Positions 35,201-46,901 of a stretch of 64,000 nucleotides of DNA are shown here, piece by piece. A program made the position numbers and the translations under genes. Within the stretch, counting starts at the first letter, position 1, and every line of letters starts with the position of its first letter. The notes below the pieces were generated by a model. That model was not told the DNA's origin, made no database searches, and saw nothing but the letters and a program-made list of their open reading frames with translations. Origin of the DNA: Cladobotryum mycophilum (Eukaryota; Ascomycota; Sordariomycetes; Hypocreales; Hypocreaceae); assembly GCA_036429605.1 (NCBI GenBank), contig JAVFKD010000002.1, positions 1,612,001 through 1,676,000 on the forward strand. Direction: 5' to 3'.

Positions 35201-35855
35201 CGGGGTCATCATGGGGGCCTGCACCATGTGCACCTTTTGCATCATCATTTACGGCGCCAACGGCGGCAACCTCGGCGTGGACTGCAACACAAAGTTTTCG
35301 GAGGAATGCAGGCCCGTGTTCAGAGCCCGGGCCGCGACGTTTGCTGAGCTGACCTGGCTTATCCTCATCTCGGCGTGGGAGTTCAAGAGCCTCCGCCGGT
35401 CCATGTTCCGTCTGAACCCGGATGATGACAGCTTCTTCCCCTTTTTCAAGGACATCTACAGCAACCGGTTCCTGTTCTGGTCCGTCATCATCGGGGGCCT
35501 GTCCGTGTTCCCCGTCGTGTACATTCCCTTCCTCAACACCAAGTTCTTCAAGCACACGGGGATCTCCTGGGAGTGGGCGCTCTCCGTGGGTTTCACCCTC
35601 GTCTTTGTCACGGGCATTGAGCTGTGGAAGCTGGCTAAGCGCAAGTTCCACTGGCTCGAGGACCGAGCCGTGCAGCGCGGGCATTGGGGCCAGGGAGGAC
35701 CCGAGGATGTCGGTCCCAAGTTCCGGAAGACCATGTCCATGTCCAGTTTCAAGACGTGGGCTTCGTTCTCGAGGAAGGACACGGGGGAGTCTACGTCGAA
35801 GCATAGCGTGTTCCGGGGTGGTAACATTACCCATCAATCAACAGAGATGGCATAG
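32293..35855 (+). CDS. ENA-type Na+/K+ efflux P-type ATPase (type IID)
   Basis: Four exons, 32293-32493, 32583-32782, 32838-33446 and 33503-35855, giving 1,120 aa. The pump exports Na+ or K+ across the plasma membrane using ATP, and matters most at high pH and high salt. An N-terminal cation-ATPase domain starts near residue 5 (HPFLLTVQETADALG). The actuator loop has LTGESIP. Asp375 in CSDKTGTLT is the phosphorylation site; the hinge motifs MLTGDHPETA and MTGDGVNDAPS follow. A C-terminal membrane bundle and a basic tail close the protein. The segment IIPESLVAVLTITM in TM4 is typical of fungal ENA/type II pumps. It is intact, with an unusually PacC-site-rich promoter. Confidence 0.93.
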
Positions 35856-36589
35856 GATATTTTGCGTTTTTTATTTCTTTCAAAAGCTGGGGGAAAACGA
35901 TGATATGATAAGGTTGAGAATATTAGAATTAATTGTATGGAGGAAATTATGTGTTTTGTTGGATGCTACAACGGGGGGTATAATGAACCGATAGGGAGGA
36001 GCTGAAATACCATTGGATACTTTGCTATTGTATGTTTTTTTTATAGATTTGGCTCATGACAATTCGAAACCATAGAGCAAACACACTGCTCCGTTTATAA
36101 GAGTATCCCAGGATCATCTGTATGAACGCGCCCCCAACGTGATATGATTTATTGATTATCCGATTAGCCGCATTAAGCGGATATTAAGGCGGATGAGAAA
36201 TGGCTCAACACCAGAAGAGCCGGAGAGTTCAGCCTGTGGAGCAATCTCCGGAATTCGGCAGGCTGGCGTGGGGTGACCATCAGGCCTATGTTTCCCAATT
36301 GCGAAAAGATCACCGAGTCATGGGACACTGAAATGAGAAAATGAGGCACAAACAAGTTGTTGCTTAACTTGGTGGAATTTTCCCCGTCTATTGTATACAG
36401 AATCTCTTTCTGTGTGTGTTTGCGCGCACATACCACAATGTCTCTTTTTTTTCCCCCATCATCGCCTTGTATCATATAAGTTCGTAAAAAAAAAGTGTAG
36501 CCCCGCCGGTTCTTGATGCATGTCTCAAAACAGATGCGTCGTCGCAAAACAATGTAATTGTTTATAAAGAAAAATAAAATAAAATAAAA
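35856..36589. other. Convergent 3' flank region
   Basis: 734 bp between the convergent ENA and carbonic anhydrase genes. AT-rich tracts, including an (AAAAT)n run at about 36571-36590, fit 3' UTRs and polyadenylation. No gene is seen. Confidence 0.6.
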
Positions 36590-37455
36590 TCACTTGGTAA
36601 GGTTGTAAATCTTTTGCACCTTGTGCAACTCCTCCTTGAAGTCAATCTTCAGATCGGTGAGGAGGCCATCGTTGAAGCCAAAGACCCAGCCGTGGACGAC
36701 GGGGTACTGGTTCTTAACGTAGGACTGCTGGACGACGGCTGTCTTGATCACGTTGCGGGCCTGCTCGATGACGTTGAGCTCGACGAGGCGGTCGTAGCGC
36801 TTCCCTTCGTCGGCGATGGCGTCGAGCTCGGCCTCGTGGAGGCGGTAGACGTCGCGGATGTTTCGCAGCCACGGGTTGAGGATGCCGAGGTCCTGGGGGT
36901 CATGGCGGCCTTGACGCCGCCGCAGCCGTAGTGGCCGCAGACGACGATGTGCTTGACCTTGAGGTGGGCGACGGCGTACTCGATGACGGACATGACGTTG
37001 AGGTCGGTGTTGACGACGAGGTTGGCGATGTTGCGGTGGACAAACGTCTCGCCGGGCTCGAGGCCGGTGATTTGCTCGGCGGGGATGCGGGAGTCGGAGC
37101 AGCCGATCCAGAGGTACTCGGGCTCCTGGCCGGAGGAGAGGGAGACGAAGAACTGGGGGTCCTTTTGCGCCTTTTCGGCGGCCCACTGGCGGTTGCTCTC
37201 GAAGATGCGGTCGTGAGACTCTGCGAGGTAGTCTTGTGTGGACATGGTGGTGGGTGCTTGTTGGGGGGTCGTCATCGTAGTAGTAGTAGTAGTAGTAGTA
37301 GTAGAGGGAGTTTTGTTGCTGGAAAAGAAAGAGGAAGAGGAAGAGGAAGAGGAGCTGCTTGCGAAGCGAGGACGGGAAATGCTAAAGCTCGAGGTGATAT
37401 GAGGACGAGTAGCGACGAAGCGCAGAGACTGGCGACCGAATCGAGAGGGGATCAT
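36590..37455 (-). CDS. Beta-class carbonic anhydrase (single-base frameshift)
   Basis: The enzyme interconverts CO2 and bicarbonate. Zinc and active-site residues are present: Cys119, Asp121 and Arg123 in CSDSR, His175 and Cys178 in GHYGCGG. An N-terminal stretch rich in Arg and Ser (about residues 1-45) suggests a mitochondrial presequence. Met61 and Met71 could start a cytosolic form. Poly-Ser and a nine-Thr run come from trinucleotide repeats. Frame is lost in a G5 run at 36895-36899 (C5 on the coding strand): GGVKAAMTP reads in one frame, and DLGILNPWLRNIRDV to the end reads in another. The length is 866 nt; one added base gives 867 (288 aa). Probably sequence error. No intron is needed. 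Confidence 0.85.
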
Positions 37456-37480
37456 GAGGTTTTATGGAAGAAGAGGAACC

Positions 37481-37512
37481 GGGGGGGGGGGGCAGGCAGG
37501 CAGGCAGGCAGG
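37481..37512 (+). repeat. G12 run followed by (CAGG)n microsatellite
   Basis: A run of twelve G residues runs directly into five tandem CAGG units, ending at about 37512, just upstream of the carbonic anhydrase start. Such tracts are prone to slippage and base-calling error. Confidence 0.8.
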
Positions 37513-37705
37513 CGCACAGCTTGGCAAAAAGACCACGCGGGAGGAAGGGTGGAGGACGAGGAGGATGAGGAGGGGGTCTCTAATCGGGCTTGCTGTCGCA
37601 ATGGCCCCTCTCAACGGTTTGGGGGTCGGATCCGGGTGCTGATTCTAGTTTGGTGGGAGCGCGATAATAATGCTAAGGAGGCGTTTCATGCATGCTCTCT
37701 AGAGG

Positions 37706-37735
37706 ATGGTGGTGGTGGTGGTGGTGGTGGTGGTG
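37706..37735 (+). repeat. (GGT)n microsatellite
   Basis: About ten tandem GGT units in the upstream region of carbonic anhydrase. Confidence 0.8.
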
Positions 37736-38449
37736 ACAAAGGGTGGGACGGATTGGATGAATGGATGGATGGATTGATGGGATTGAATGGTGGGCTGCAC
37801 GACAGCGATGGATCCATTCCCTTCCATTGGATGGTGGATGCGTTGGGGTTTGGGGGCGCCCTTTTTACCGTTGGGGTCGGGGTCCAATTACAGCCACTTG
37901 AGCCACTGTAACGGGCACTAAGCGGACCTCCGTTTTAGGGCACTGAGACATATGTTACAGCGGGTCGATAGCCTAAAAGGTTCCGATTCCATTCCAGTTC
38001 TCTTCACCACCGTGGCTTCCGATCTCCGCCGGATGTTGTCATTGTCGTCGTCCTCGCTATGTTTCGGTGCTCAGAAGAACTACCGGCGATTCATGTGACT
38101 GCACATGTACTACAGCGAAAACGTCATTTAATTTAATAGCTGGTTCCCTCTTGCATGGCTCCAAGAGATAATTGGTAGAAAGCCAAGGCCAACAATATAT
38201 ATTAAGTGTGCTTTATAAATTACAGTGCATAGCTCGTTTTGGGTATCTATAAGGTTATCGTAATCACTCTATCGGCTTCCCCCTCCCCCACTTGCCTCCC
38301 CCCATCCCCTCATCCCCTCATCCCCTCTCTAAAAGAGGAAATTTCGGTTTCGGAACATTTTCTAGATCCAGCATACTTGGCTGGGCCCGGCATTACTAAA
38401 TTGGATCTATCGGATCAGGCATCTACTTTTAGGTGTAGGTTCGGCTACC

Positions 38450-40013
38450 TCATGTCTCCTCCTCCTCCTTTGTCTCTACTGACGCCTTCTCCTCGTCTCG
38501 CGAAGGCGGTTGTTTTGTCACGACCTTTTCTTTGCCATGACTCTTGTCGTATGCCATCAACAGGACCAAAACGACAAGACCAAGCGCACCAAATGCTCCA
38601 ACGGTTATGGATGCTGGGATCCATCCCGATGCTGCCTTGACGTGGCCAATGACAACGGGTCCAACCACGCCTCCCAAGGAGTTTGCTATCGTCATCAGGG
38701 CACAGCATTGCGCAGTGGCTCCCTGCCCGAATACTTCAGGCTCTTCCTTTGCCTTTTTCTCGCCAAAGGCCGAGATCTCCGCCATTTCAGGCGTCATGAC
38801 CAGGGTGATGCCTGTTCCAATGGCTACGAGGTACACCACGAGAAGGGCAATGAGAGTGACGCTGTGTGATCGGATCATCGCCAACAGCAGGCCGGCAGCC
38901 GTGATGATGACAAGTCCAATTATCGACAGTGGATGCGGTCCGAAGCGGCCATGAAGCTTGCCAATGATTGGCGTTAGGAAGATGGGAACCGACAGTCCGA
39001 GGAATATCAATCCAGCTCCCTCGGTACTCCATCCAAAAGTTCTCTCTACATGCAACGGTATGACCTAGAAAATGACCCAGATTAGTATCATGATGAGCAG
39101 GGGAACTATCTCGAGGAGCTTACTGATTCAAGGCCGGTCAGTACAGCCAGCACGCTAAAAACGCAGAAAAGGCTGCTCAGCATTGCTGGGTATGTGAGAA
39201 GCTTCAAAATGAGAAGCTTTGGCGGGCCAGGCTTTTTTCCTTCTTCTCCTGCTGCTGCTGCTGCTGCTGAGGCTTATCGTCTGCGTGCTTCTCGCTAACT
39301 GGGGACCCAGGCTCTGATGCGTTGTCCGACTTGGTCTCTGAATCATCATGAGACTCTGTGGTCTGGCAAGGCAAATCTTCTTGGCTCGGAGTCTCCTTGG
39401 ACACCGTGGTGTTTTGTGGTGCGGGTTCACGAAGGATACATCGGAAGACTATATCCACGGCAACGACAGCAAAGGCCAAGGAAAAGGTCGCATAGTGACC
39501 GGCTCGCTGGTACACGATACCACCAACAAGAGGCCCGCTCGTGTTTCCCAGAGACAGTCCCACCGACGCCCAGCCCATGGCAGAGCCTACCTCCTCGGTG
39601 GGGACTGAATCGACGAGCAAGGCGAAGCCGACAGACCAGACAATGGACCCCGAGGCTCCTTGAAGTATACGCGCCAAGTAGAGCAGACCTACATTCTTGG
39701 ACACGGCGAACAGAACAGTCGACCCAGTTAGCGCAAGCAGACCAGCTAGCAACGGGATCTTCCTATTAGACCATTTGTCCGCTAGGTAGCCGCTTATGGG
39801 GGAGCAGATGATGTTTGCTGCGTTGTAGGCCGCAAGCATGCCTGCGAGTGTGACTTGTATCTTCTCTGGGGGCACATGGACGCGACGGTCGAGAATAGTG
39901 GGCAAGATGGGGATGATGATACTGTAAGTGAACAGGTCTGCGAACACTGCAACGGCGACAGTCAAGATGACGAAGACGCGAGAGCTGCGAAACCCTGCGA
40001 AGCGTTTCGTCAA
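38450..40013 (-). CDS. MFS transporter (DHA1/VMAT-like; single-base frameshift)
   Basis: Two exons, 40013-39124 and 39064-38450. A 12-TM major facilitator protein with TM1 reading VFADLFTYSIIIPILPTI and the loop 2-3 motif GYLADKWSNRKIPLL. The long cytosolic loop between TM6 and TM7 is acidic, Ser-rich and ends in a seven-Gln run. A T6 run at 39233-39238 (A6 on the coding strand) breaks the frame just after this loop: EKKEK reads in one frame and PGPPKLLILKLLTYPAML begins TM7 in another. The exons total 1,505 nt; one added base gives 1,506 (501 aa). The substrate is unknown. Probably consensus error. Confidence 0.82.
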
Positions 40014-41721
40014 ACCCCCTTTGCTTCAGACGACATGGCTAAGAAGTGGCCCTGCCTGTGTGTAATGATGTCTTTGAGCTGCACGAGACCGACTGCAGCA
40101 TTACATCTGATGTCTTAGTAAGAAGCAAGGCAAATAAAAGATAAGGATGGGGATCTGGAAGAGAGCCAAGAAGCAGGTGGTTTTGTTTGTTTGTCTGTTT
40201 GTTTGTCTGTTTAGGCCCAGATGCAAAGAGGATAATGGGACCTGGCCCGCCTTAGTGTGTTATCAGGGCTGGGACGGGGCAATATTTCGTCCACGCACGA
40301 GGTGTTTCCGGTGTGTGAATTTTTTCTACAGTAAGAAGTTTGCTATAATGGTTTGAGAAGGTGATCTTATCCCCAAGTGCCCCTTTATATTCAAGTGTTC
40401 TTACTCTGTCTCACTTCCTTTGGTGGGCCCCTCCCACATCTCGATGTTTGTGTCTTACCTCCCCCAGTCCGGCGTATGCCAGTGGCCGGAGATCGTTGAC
40501 GTCTTTTTTTCCCAGCTAAATATCTCCGAACTAACAATGTTGCATATCTAGAAGAATGATGGACCTCCTTTCTGTTTCCCTTAATAAAGGACGAAGAAAT
40601 CTTCATGTTTTCTACCGCAACTTTAGTAAGTGTCCTTGCTTTCAATACATGGTTTGCTGAAATTGCTTAATTACGCTTCTCTCGGCTGTGAGATTGCGGT
40701 GCTCCATAGCGGATGCGTAATCGTATCCTCCATTGTCGATGAGACATTCTCCACCAATTCCCATTGCATTGCACTGCCTGCATTGTTGCCTTGGAAAATC
40801 TGAACCCCCTGTGCCGCCCCGTCACAATGCATTATGATGCAAGTACGTACAGGTACAGGTACAAAACGGGAAACTCGAAAACATCTATCCGAAGCGGTTC
40901 ATGGAAGCTGATCAGGATCGCTGGAATCATGGCCATCCATTCACACGTCTCGGGAAGTCTACATGGGAGCAGCCGTAACATTTTGATGCACTGTAGTCTA
41001 TGCTCTGTAAAATGCTGTATTCTAGAATAAATAAATAGTATGCATTAATTATACTGACATGCTACCTTGCATTACCTGGGATAATCTTCTATGATTCATG
41101 CATCTCTCCCCCCCCCCAAGCAATCGGATAAGAGTAGCCCCTCCAAACGATCTCTCTCCGCCATTGATCTTTACCTCATAGCACACATTTTTATTGACTG
41201 TTCGTGTTTCTGCTGCAGAGTGAGAATCTATTCTTTTCGAAAATGTATCTCAAGTCAGTCAGGCACTTCACAATCTCCTACTATACGCAGTGATCATTCT
41301 GTGACCAAAGTGTGCCGCCTGAGGCAGTGATGCTGCTACGTACCATGCCTTGTATGAGCACATCAGCACATTGGCCGCCCCCCGCGTATGTATGTACAAA
41401 CGGAGCATCGACAAGCTGCCAGACAAGACAGACGAGAGCTGAACGCCGCCACCGGCTGCTCGACTCTTCCAGGTCACCTCACCGTGTCAAAGAGAAACAC
41501 CGAGAAATACGACGAAGCGTCCATTCCCAAACCTCATTAGTTCGTTGCGGGGCATGTCCATCCCCCATGCCTAGGCTTAACTATGCCCCCCTCCTCCCTC
41601 CCTCCCTCTCCGGCAGTTGATGCCCCATCACCACCCGATCCAGATTGATCTTCCCCGGGTTCCTTAGCAGAGCAAAAACCTATGACGACGACAGGTTACG
41701 CAGACAGAGATTTTGTAAGCA
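40014..41721. other. Intergenic, no gene seen
   Basis: 1.7 kb between divergent genes, the MFS transporter and the HET protein. It contains a TTTG/TTTGTCTG-type repeat at about 40181-40213 and a C-run near 41110. No coding region is supported. Confidence 0.55.
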
Positions 41722-44022
41722 ATGATTTGCGAGACATGCACTTCCATTCCGCTGGACCTCTTCCTGCCCAAGGACGCCAAGGCGAGCAGGTTCAAAAACG
41801 GCAAGGCATGGCACGGGGCGTGGATGATGTACGAGGGCCCCGATGCCCTCGACCGGCTTGCCAAATCGAGTGCTGATGGGTGCGTCTTGTGCTCCATTGT
41901 CTCAGGCGTCCTCGACAGAGCTGAACCGCTTTGGGCGCTCAGGCAGTTCACGGGAAAGGGCCACAACATGCTGCTGTCCGCCCCCCGAGCGCCTTCTGAG
42001 TTCCCAGAGGGCGTGTCCTTGAAATGCACTCAGGAGGGAGAAATGGTCATATCGGATGGGCGGCGGACGGGCGGGGTGTATTGGGAGCTTGAGGGATTGG
42101 GATATGGTGTGCGTCGCTGTAAGTTATTCTCATAGCCCGGCAGTGCCGTTGAAACCATTGTAGTCTGACAAATTTGATCCGTTTAGCAATTGTCAATGAG
42201 AAAGCCGATTGTGAAAAGAACTTTGCCATAGCACAGCAATGGATTGACACATGTGCCAAGGAACACTCCTCCTGCCGACGAGGCCAAGACAAGCCCTCCC
42301 TTCCCACCAGGCTGGTCCATCTGAACGCAGACGAGGATGGGCAAATCCACCCCAGGTTGGTGATGCCCTCCAATCAAGGCTTGGATCCCGAGACGACTCG
42401 CTACTTTGCCCTCAGCCATTGCTGGGGGACGAATCAGGGAAAGCAGATCCCAAAGACAACCAAGGAGAACTTGTCGAGCCATCTCGAGCGACTCGATCTG
42501 GCCAGCTTGCCTAAAACTTTCACAGATGCCATGGAAATGACTAGGCGGGTGGGGGTCGAGTATATCTGGATAGACTCGCTGTGCATCATCCAGGACGACA
42601 AGAATGACTTTAGTTCCGAGTGCAGTAGGATGCATCTCATCTACTCCAAGGCCTATTGTACCATTGCCGTACGTCTTTATATACCATGCCTCCCTCGTTT
42701 AAAACCACGTGAATCGAGTGTTGTTCCCGCTGACGAGAACCGCAGGCATCTGATTCCCCTGATGGAGACGGGGGTTGCTTCCTGCCCAGGGACGTTGAGA
42801 AAATCCAGCCCTGCAAGGTCAAGTTGATCAACCTAAACATCCCCTACCAGCGGGACGGCATCATGGACATTATCTGGGGGAGATTCCCCAATGACCCCCA
42901 CGACGCCGAGGTGACCATCTACCCCAACTTTGGCCCCTGGATCAAATCGCTCCAGGGCGGCGCCATCTTCTCCCGCGGCTGGTGTCTCCAGGAGCGCGAG
43001 CTTTCCCCCGAGTGCTGCACTTCACCCGGGACAGACTGCTCTGGGAATGCCGCGAGTGCACGGCGGCCGAGGACGAGCCGGAGTTTGAATCAAAGTCGAC
43101 AAACGCGAACCTCGCGCCGCACCTGTCGCGGTTTAGGGTCCTGGATGAGAATACCATGTATACGTATTCCACTACCAGGAGCGGTATCCAGTGGCAGGTC
43201 CACAAGTGGGACATGATTGCCGAGGCCTTCTCTGAGAAGAAGCTCACTGTGAGCACCGATAAGCTGCCCGCTGTGTCGGGTATTGCGGCGGTGATTGCGC
43301 AATGGCATGATGCAAACGACGTCTACCTCGCCGGCATATGGAAGAGCAATCTTCTGAGGGGACTATCTTGGTTTCCCAGAAAGATCGCAGGCCAGTCCCC
43401 CGTCGGCGCAGAGTCCTGGCCCGCAAAGGCTGTGGATGAGGACATACCGTCTTGGTCGTGGGCGGCCCACGATGGCCCCATAGCGTTCCGCGGAGAGACG
43501 TGGTTCAGCGGTTCGTGGTCGACAGTCATTGACCCCGACGGAAACGAAAAATGGATCAAGAGCGGGGTGGAGGTTGAGATCCAAAGTGCTTCCACAAACC
43601 TAGCTACCACGGATAACTTTGGCCGCGTTTCTGGCGGAGAGATTACCCTCCTTGGCTGGACCGCCGAGGTGAATATTTCTGAGCAAGATCTTGTTGTTCC
43701 AGAAGTTGAGGGCAGTACCGGACCAGGAAAGAAGGTTCCGTTTGTATCGAAATGCTACTCGGCAGAAAAGTCCATACCGGGCCTAACAGTCTACTTTGAC
43801 CAAGACGTAGATTCCCTAAAGGAGGTTCGACTGCTCTGTTTCCAGCTCGGAACCGGTAAGAGTGTGAGTGGAAAAGAGCAAAAGGCCGATGTCGGTCTCG
43901 TGCTCCTCGAGTCCCCAGGCAGGGAAGATGTCTATGTCAGGCTAGGCATATTTGACGTTGCGGGGGATCGAAAGTCTGCGTGGCATGCGTCGAGGGAGAA
44001 GAAATCTGTTACGATGATTTGA
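41722..44022 (+). CDS. HET-domain (heterokaryon incompatibility) protein (single-base frameshift)
   Basis: Three exons, 41722-42118, 42187-42668 and 42746-44022. HET proteins take part in non-self recognition and cell death on hyphal fusion in filamentous ascomycetes. The three hallmark blocks are present: RYFALSHCWG (about 205-213), VEYIWIDSLCIIQDD with the following IYSKAYCTIA, and RGWCLQERELSPR. A Cys-rich N-terminus (CETC) precedes them. A C5 run at 43005-43009 breaks the frame inside the third block, after RELSP. One added base makes the last exon 1,278 nt and the protein 718 aa. The roughly 290 residues after the HET region show no recognisable domain. Het loci often carry real null alleles, so this break deserves more doubt than the others. 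Confidence 0.83.
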
Positions 44023-46901
44023 TCAACACAGTTTTATTACACCGCGCTTTTTGAAACACGTGTCCTCATGAAAGTGAATGCTGTTGCCAGCTGCCCACAT
44101 TGCCTTTTTTTTTCGACCGGTCAACGTCATGTTGCTCTCTAGCACTAGTGAATGGATCATCTCAAGTTGATAAAAAGCTCAGGGATGAAATAAAGTAACA
44201 GTACAAGAATGCTTCTCCTACAGATTCTTCTCCTTTGCTTCCACACATATGGTACGAACTACTGTTGTATCATCGACATTGTAGTGCCTGAAACAGATGA
44301 TTGACTCTTATAGGACCCCTTTCTCACCCCTCCTCTCAGCCAAAACAGACATGCAAAAAATGCCTCTGCAGAAAGCTTCTACGGTTGCCACCGTTCTCAG
44401 ACCAGTTGGAGACCTTTGTCAGAGAGGTGCAAAAACACCTAGGCCTCCCCTCCCCTCCTCTCCTCCTCCTCCTCCTCCAACTCCAAGACAATAGTGACGT
44501 CTCTTGGCCCCAGCTACCCGAAGAGCTCATCCTCATGATATATAAACAGTCACCCTCTGCATAGTGGAAACATCCCCTTTCTCGAATATGCAAAGCGTAT
44601 GTACTTGGACGCTTCGTCAACTACTACATATGGGATATCATGCGGCTCTCGTACGAACAGAATAATGGAAATAACTGGACCGCATCGTCATACATCATTT
44701 CCAGATGTTTTTGGGGCTGTGAGAAGTGTACGACACCACACCGCTTCAAGGCATCAGACCTCTCTCGTTGGCGGAAACTCGCTTGAATGCTGCCAGAAGC
44801 CTTAATAATAAACCATACGGCTGAGATACTCCTGTAAATTCCAGTACAGCCATCTCCAGCTCGTGCTTGAGTTCGCCCGTTTGGGCATTCACCCAAGACA
44901 GTATAAAAGGATCTCCTGATAACTACACACTCCACAAACGCAAAGTCCAGCCAGAAAGACTTACCTAACGCCCATAAAACGATGATACCTTCTCCCCCAC
45001 CGCCTAGCAACCAACCCCCCCATGCACACTACTTGACAACTAACCGGTAGATCTAAAAACATGCTTCGCATCTTTGTATGTTTGTATGTATGCCATAAAG
45101 CTTGTCGCCATCCCTGACTTCTCCTACTATAAATCAATAAAGAAAATATTTGTATACAAGGGGGGGGGTTCTTCTCAACAGTCGAGGCTGCATCACAGTT
45201 CCGCAAATCGAGCACGGCGCGCGTTCATCCTGTCCAGCGAACTTCTCCTTCCAACCTGGTAATGGCATGGCCACGGCAGAAAAAACTGACAGCGCTTCAG
45301 TATAAAAGGGTTCATCAATCAGATACCTCATGGCGTGTCTTGGTGACCATCATGGGAGGTTCCCCGAAATGAAGCAGGAGGGCATAAAGAGGGCTTGGTA
45401 CGAGGTTCGTACTATCTAGATAGCAGCTATGAAAAGGTTTCGACGAAAGTGAGGAGCAGTCTAAATTTAGTTGTTGGAGCATGCATATCAGTACACTCAC
45501 TCACCTTGGACAAAGGATGCCCGATATAGAGTGAAGAACAATAACAGAAAGCCAAATGAGATAGCCAGGCCAAGTTTAGGGATCTACTACAGCAAACCAA
45601 AAACAGTATGGACAACCTTGCAAGTTGAAGCCATTTTTTAAGATCACCACAGCAAGCAAACATTCACATTGTAGACACGGCAAGCAAGTTTTTAAACGAG
45701 GAAATTATTATTACCATCCCATCATTAACCGTCATCCGCATAGATATCCGCCGTGTATGAACCCATGCCTCCTTTCAGATCTTCAGATACATGTGCGTGT
45801 ATATGTCCCGAGTTTGCTCCCCTGATCCCCCTCCCTCCAAACCAAAACACACCAACCACTCCACCAATACATATTCATATTCATTAACTGCCAACAACCA
45901 ACTTGCCCTCCCATACTACACTTCGCAAGTGATAAAATGCGCAAGACAACAAGCAAACAATGGTAAGAAAGAAAAAAGCTTGCATAAAAAGGGTATAATG
46001 CCTATTTGTAAAATGACAAAGGGAACAAGATGTAAAACCCACAATCCTCGTTGATAAAAAAAGACCCAAAAACCCAACAGCCGTCAACCTGGTGATTCCG
46101 CCGTCTATGATGTATGTATGTTTCCACTTTAATTCGACAATGGAGCCCGATGGGGCAAAGGACAAAAAGAAGCAAAAAAGAGTAATGTGTAGGAATTAAT
46201 TATGGCAGTGGATGCGCTGCACTTGTAAAAGCTTCGGCATACGTGCTTAGATCGTTGGTGAGACACGCGATATCACCCTGTGTTCTAGTCAGATCCTCCA
46301 TATTGGATGACTGACCATTGGCCCATGACCTCGTCCCTTGGCGAGGGACCAAGTGTGGCCAAGTAGCCAGGACATGCGCTAATGGCAGCCCTGGCTGTTG
46401 GCGACGTTGCCCTGAGACGCCCTGTTATCTGCATGATCGGCTACCATTCACGCCGGCTGCCTCAACCCATTCATCAAAAAGTATGATAAAGGGCTTCAGA
46501 ACCAGTGAGAAAATGGTGATTTGAGAAATGACTTGAGTCGGCTTGTTTACCGGTTCCCGGTTGGTGAGATAATCGAGATGGGTGCAGCCATCAGCGCTAA
46601 TTGGCTGAAGACGCAACCACCTGACCTTCTCGCACGACCTCACCGGGATGTCCACGAGGCTTCTCAAAATGGGTTACAGAACAGGGTTATAAGAGCAAAG
46701 GGCCGCAAAGGGCAATATTGTGTGTTTGTGCAGGGTCGGTTGGGGCTATGAGTAGCGTCGGCTACTAAGGTAGAGAGAGATGCGGGGGAGTCGCTGTGTA
46801 GCGCAGTTAATAAATCTTGGTTTCTATTCAAGCGCGTTGTGAACCGTCGTTGTAGGCAGGAGTATTATATACCGGCTGAGCACTGGGCGTGTGGTGCGCC
46901 G
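44023..46901. other. Intergenic region between HET and medA
   Basis: About 2.9 kb. An F-box-like interrupted ORF at 44301-44786 is listed separately. A G9 run lies at 45160-45168. Otherwise I see nothing; it must hold the 3' ends of the convergent HET and medA genes. Confidence 0.5.
44301..44786 (+). pseudogene. F-box-like small ORF interrupted by TAG
   Basis: The frame starting at 44301 reaches VSWPQLPEELILMIYK, which looks like the first helix of an F-box (LPxEL..I). A TAG at 44562-44564 interrupts it. The same frame then runs open for 73 codons (WKHPLSRICKAYVLGRF and on) to a TGA at 44784-44786. Upstream residues are partly low-complexity Pro/Leu from a (CCT)n tract. This could be a decayed F-box gene, a short functional ORF, or chance. 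An intron that removes the TAG was not found. Confidence 0.3.

Larger units (their letters stand above)
37456..38449. other. Carbonic anhydrase upstream region rich in simple repeats
   Basis: This 1 kb region holds a G12 run and (CAGG)n at about 37481-37512, (GGT)n at 37706-37735 and GGAT-type repeats at 37751-37790, together with the 3' flank of the MFS gene. The 326-codon antisense ORF that crosses it is not supported as a gene. Confidence 0.5.

Noticed and set aside
35001..35837. 278-codon minus-strand ORF
   Set aside because: It is antisense to the ENA C-terminal exon, a shadow of codon bias.
36931..37911. 326-codon plus-strand ORF
   Set aside because: It is antisense to carbonic anhydrase and crosses repeat tracts; Asp/Val/Gly-rich composition and no motifs.
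14165..44564. TAG as a reassigned sense codon
   Set aside because: In-frame stops in the PKS, MFS relic and F-box-like ORF are all TAG, but TAG is also the normal terminator of several intact genes here (FAD oxidase, FSH1 hydrolase, GH128, ENA).
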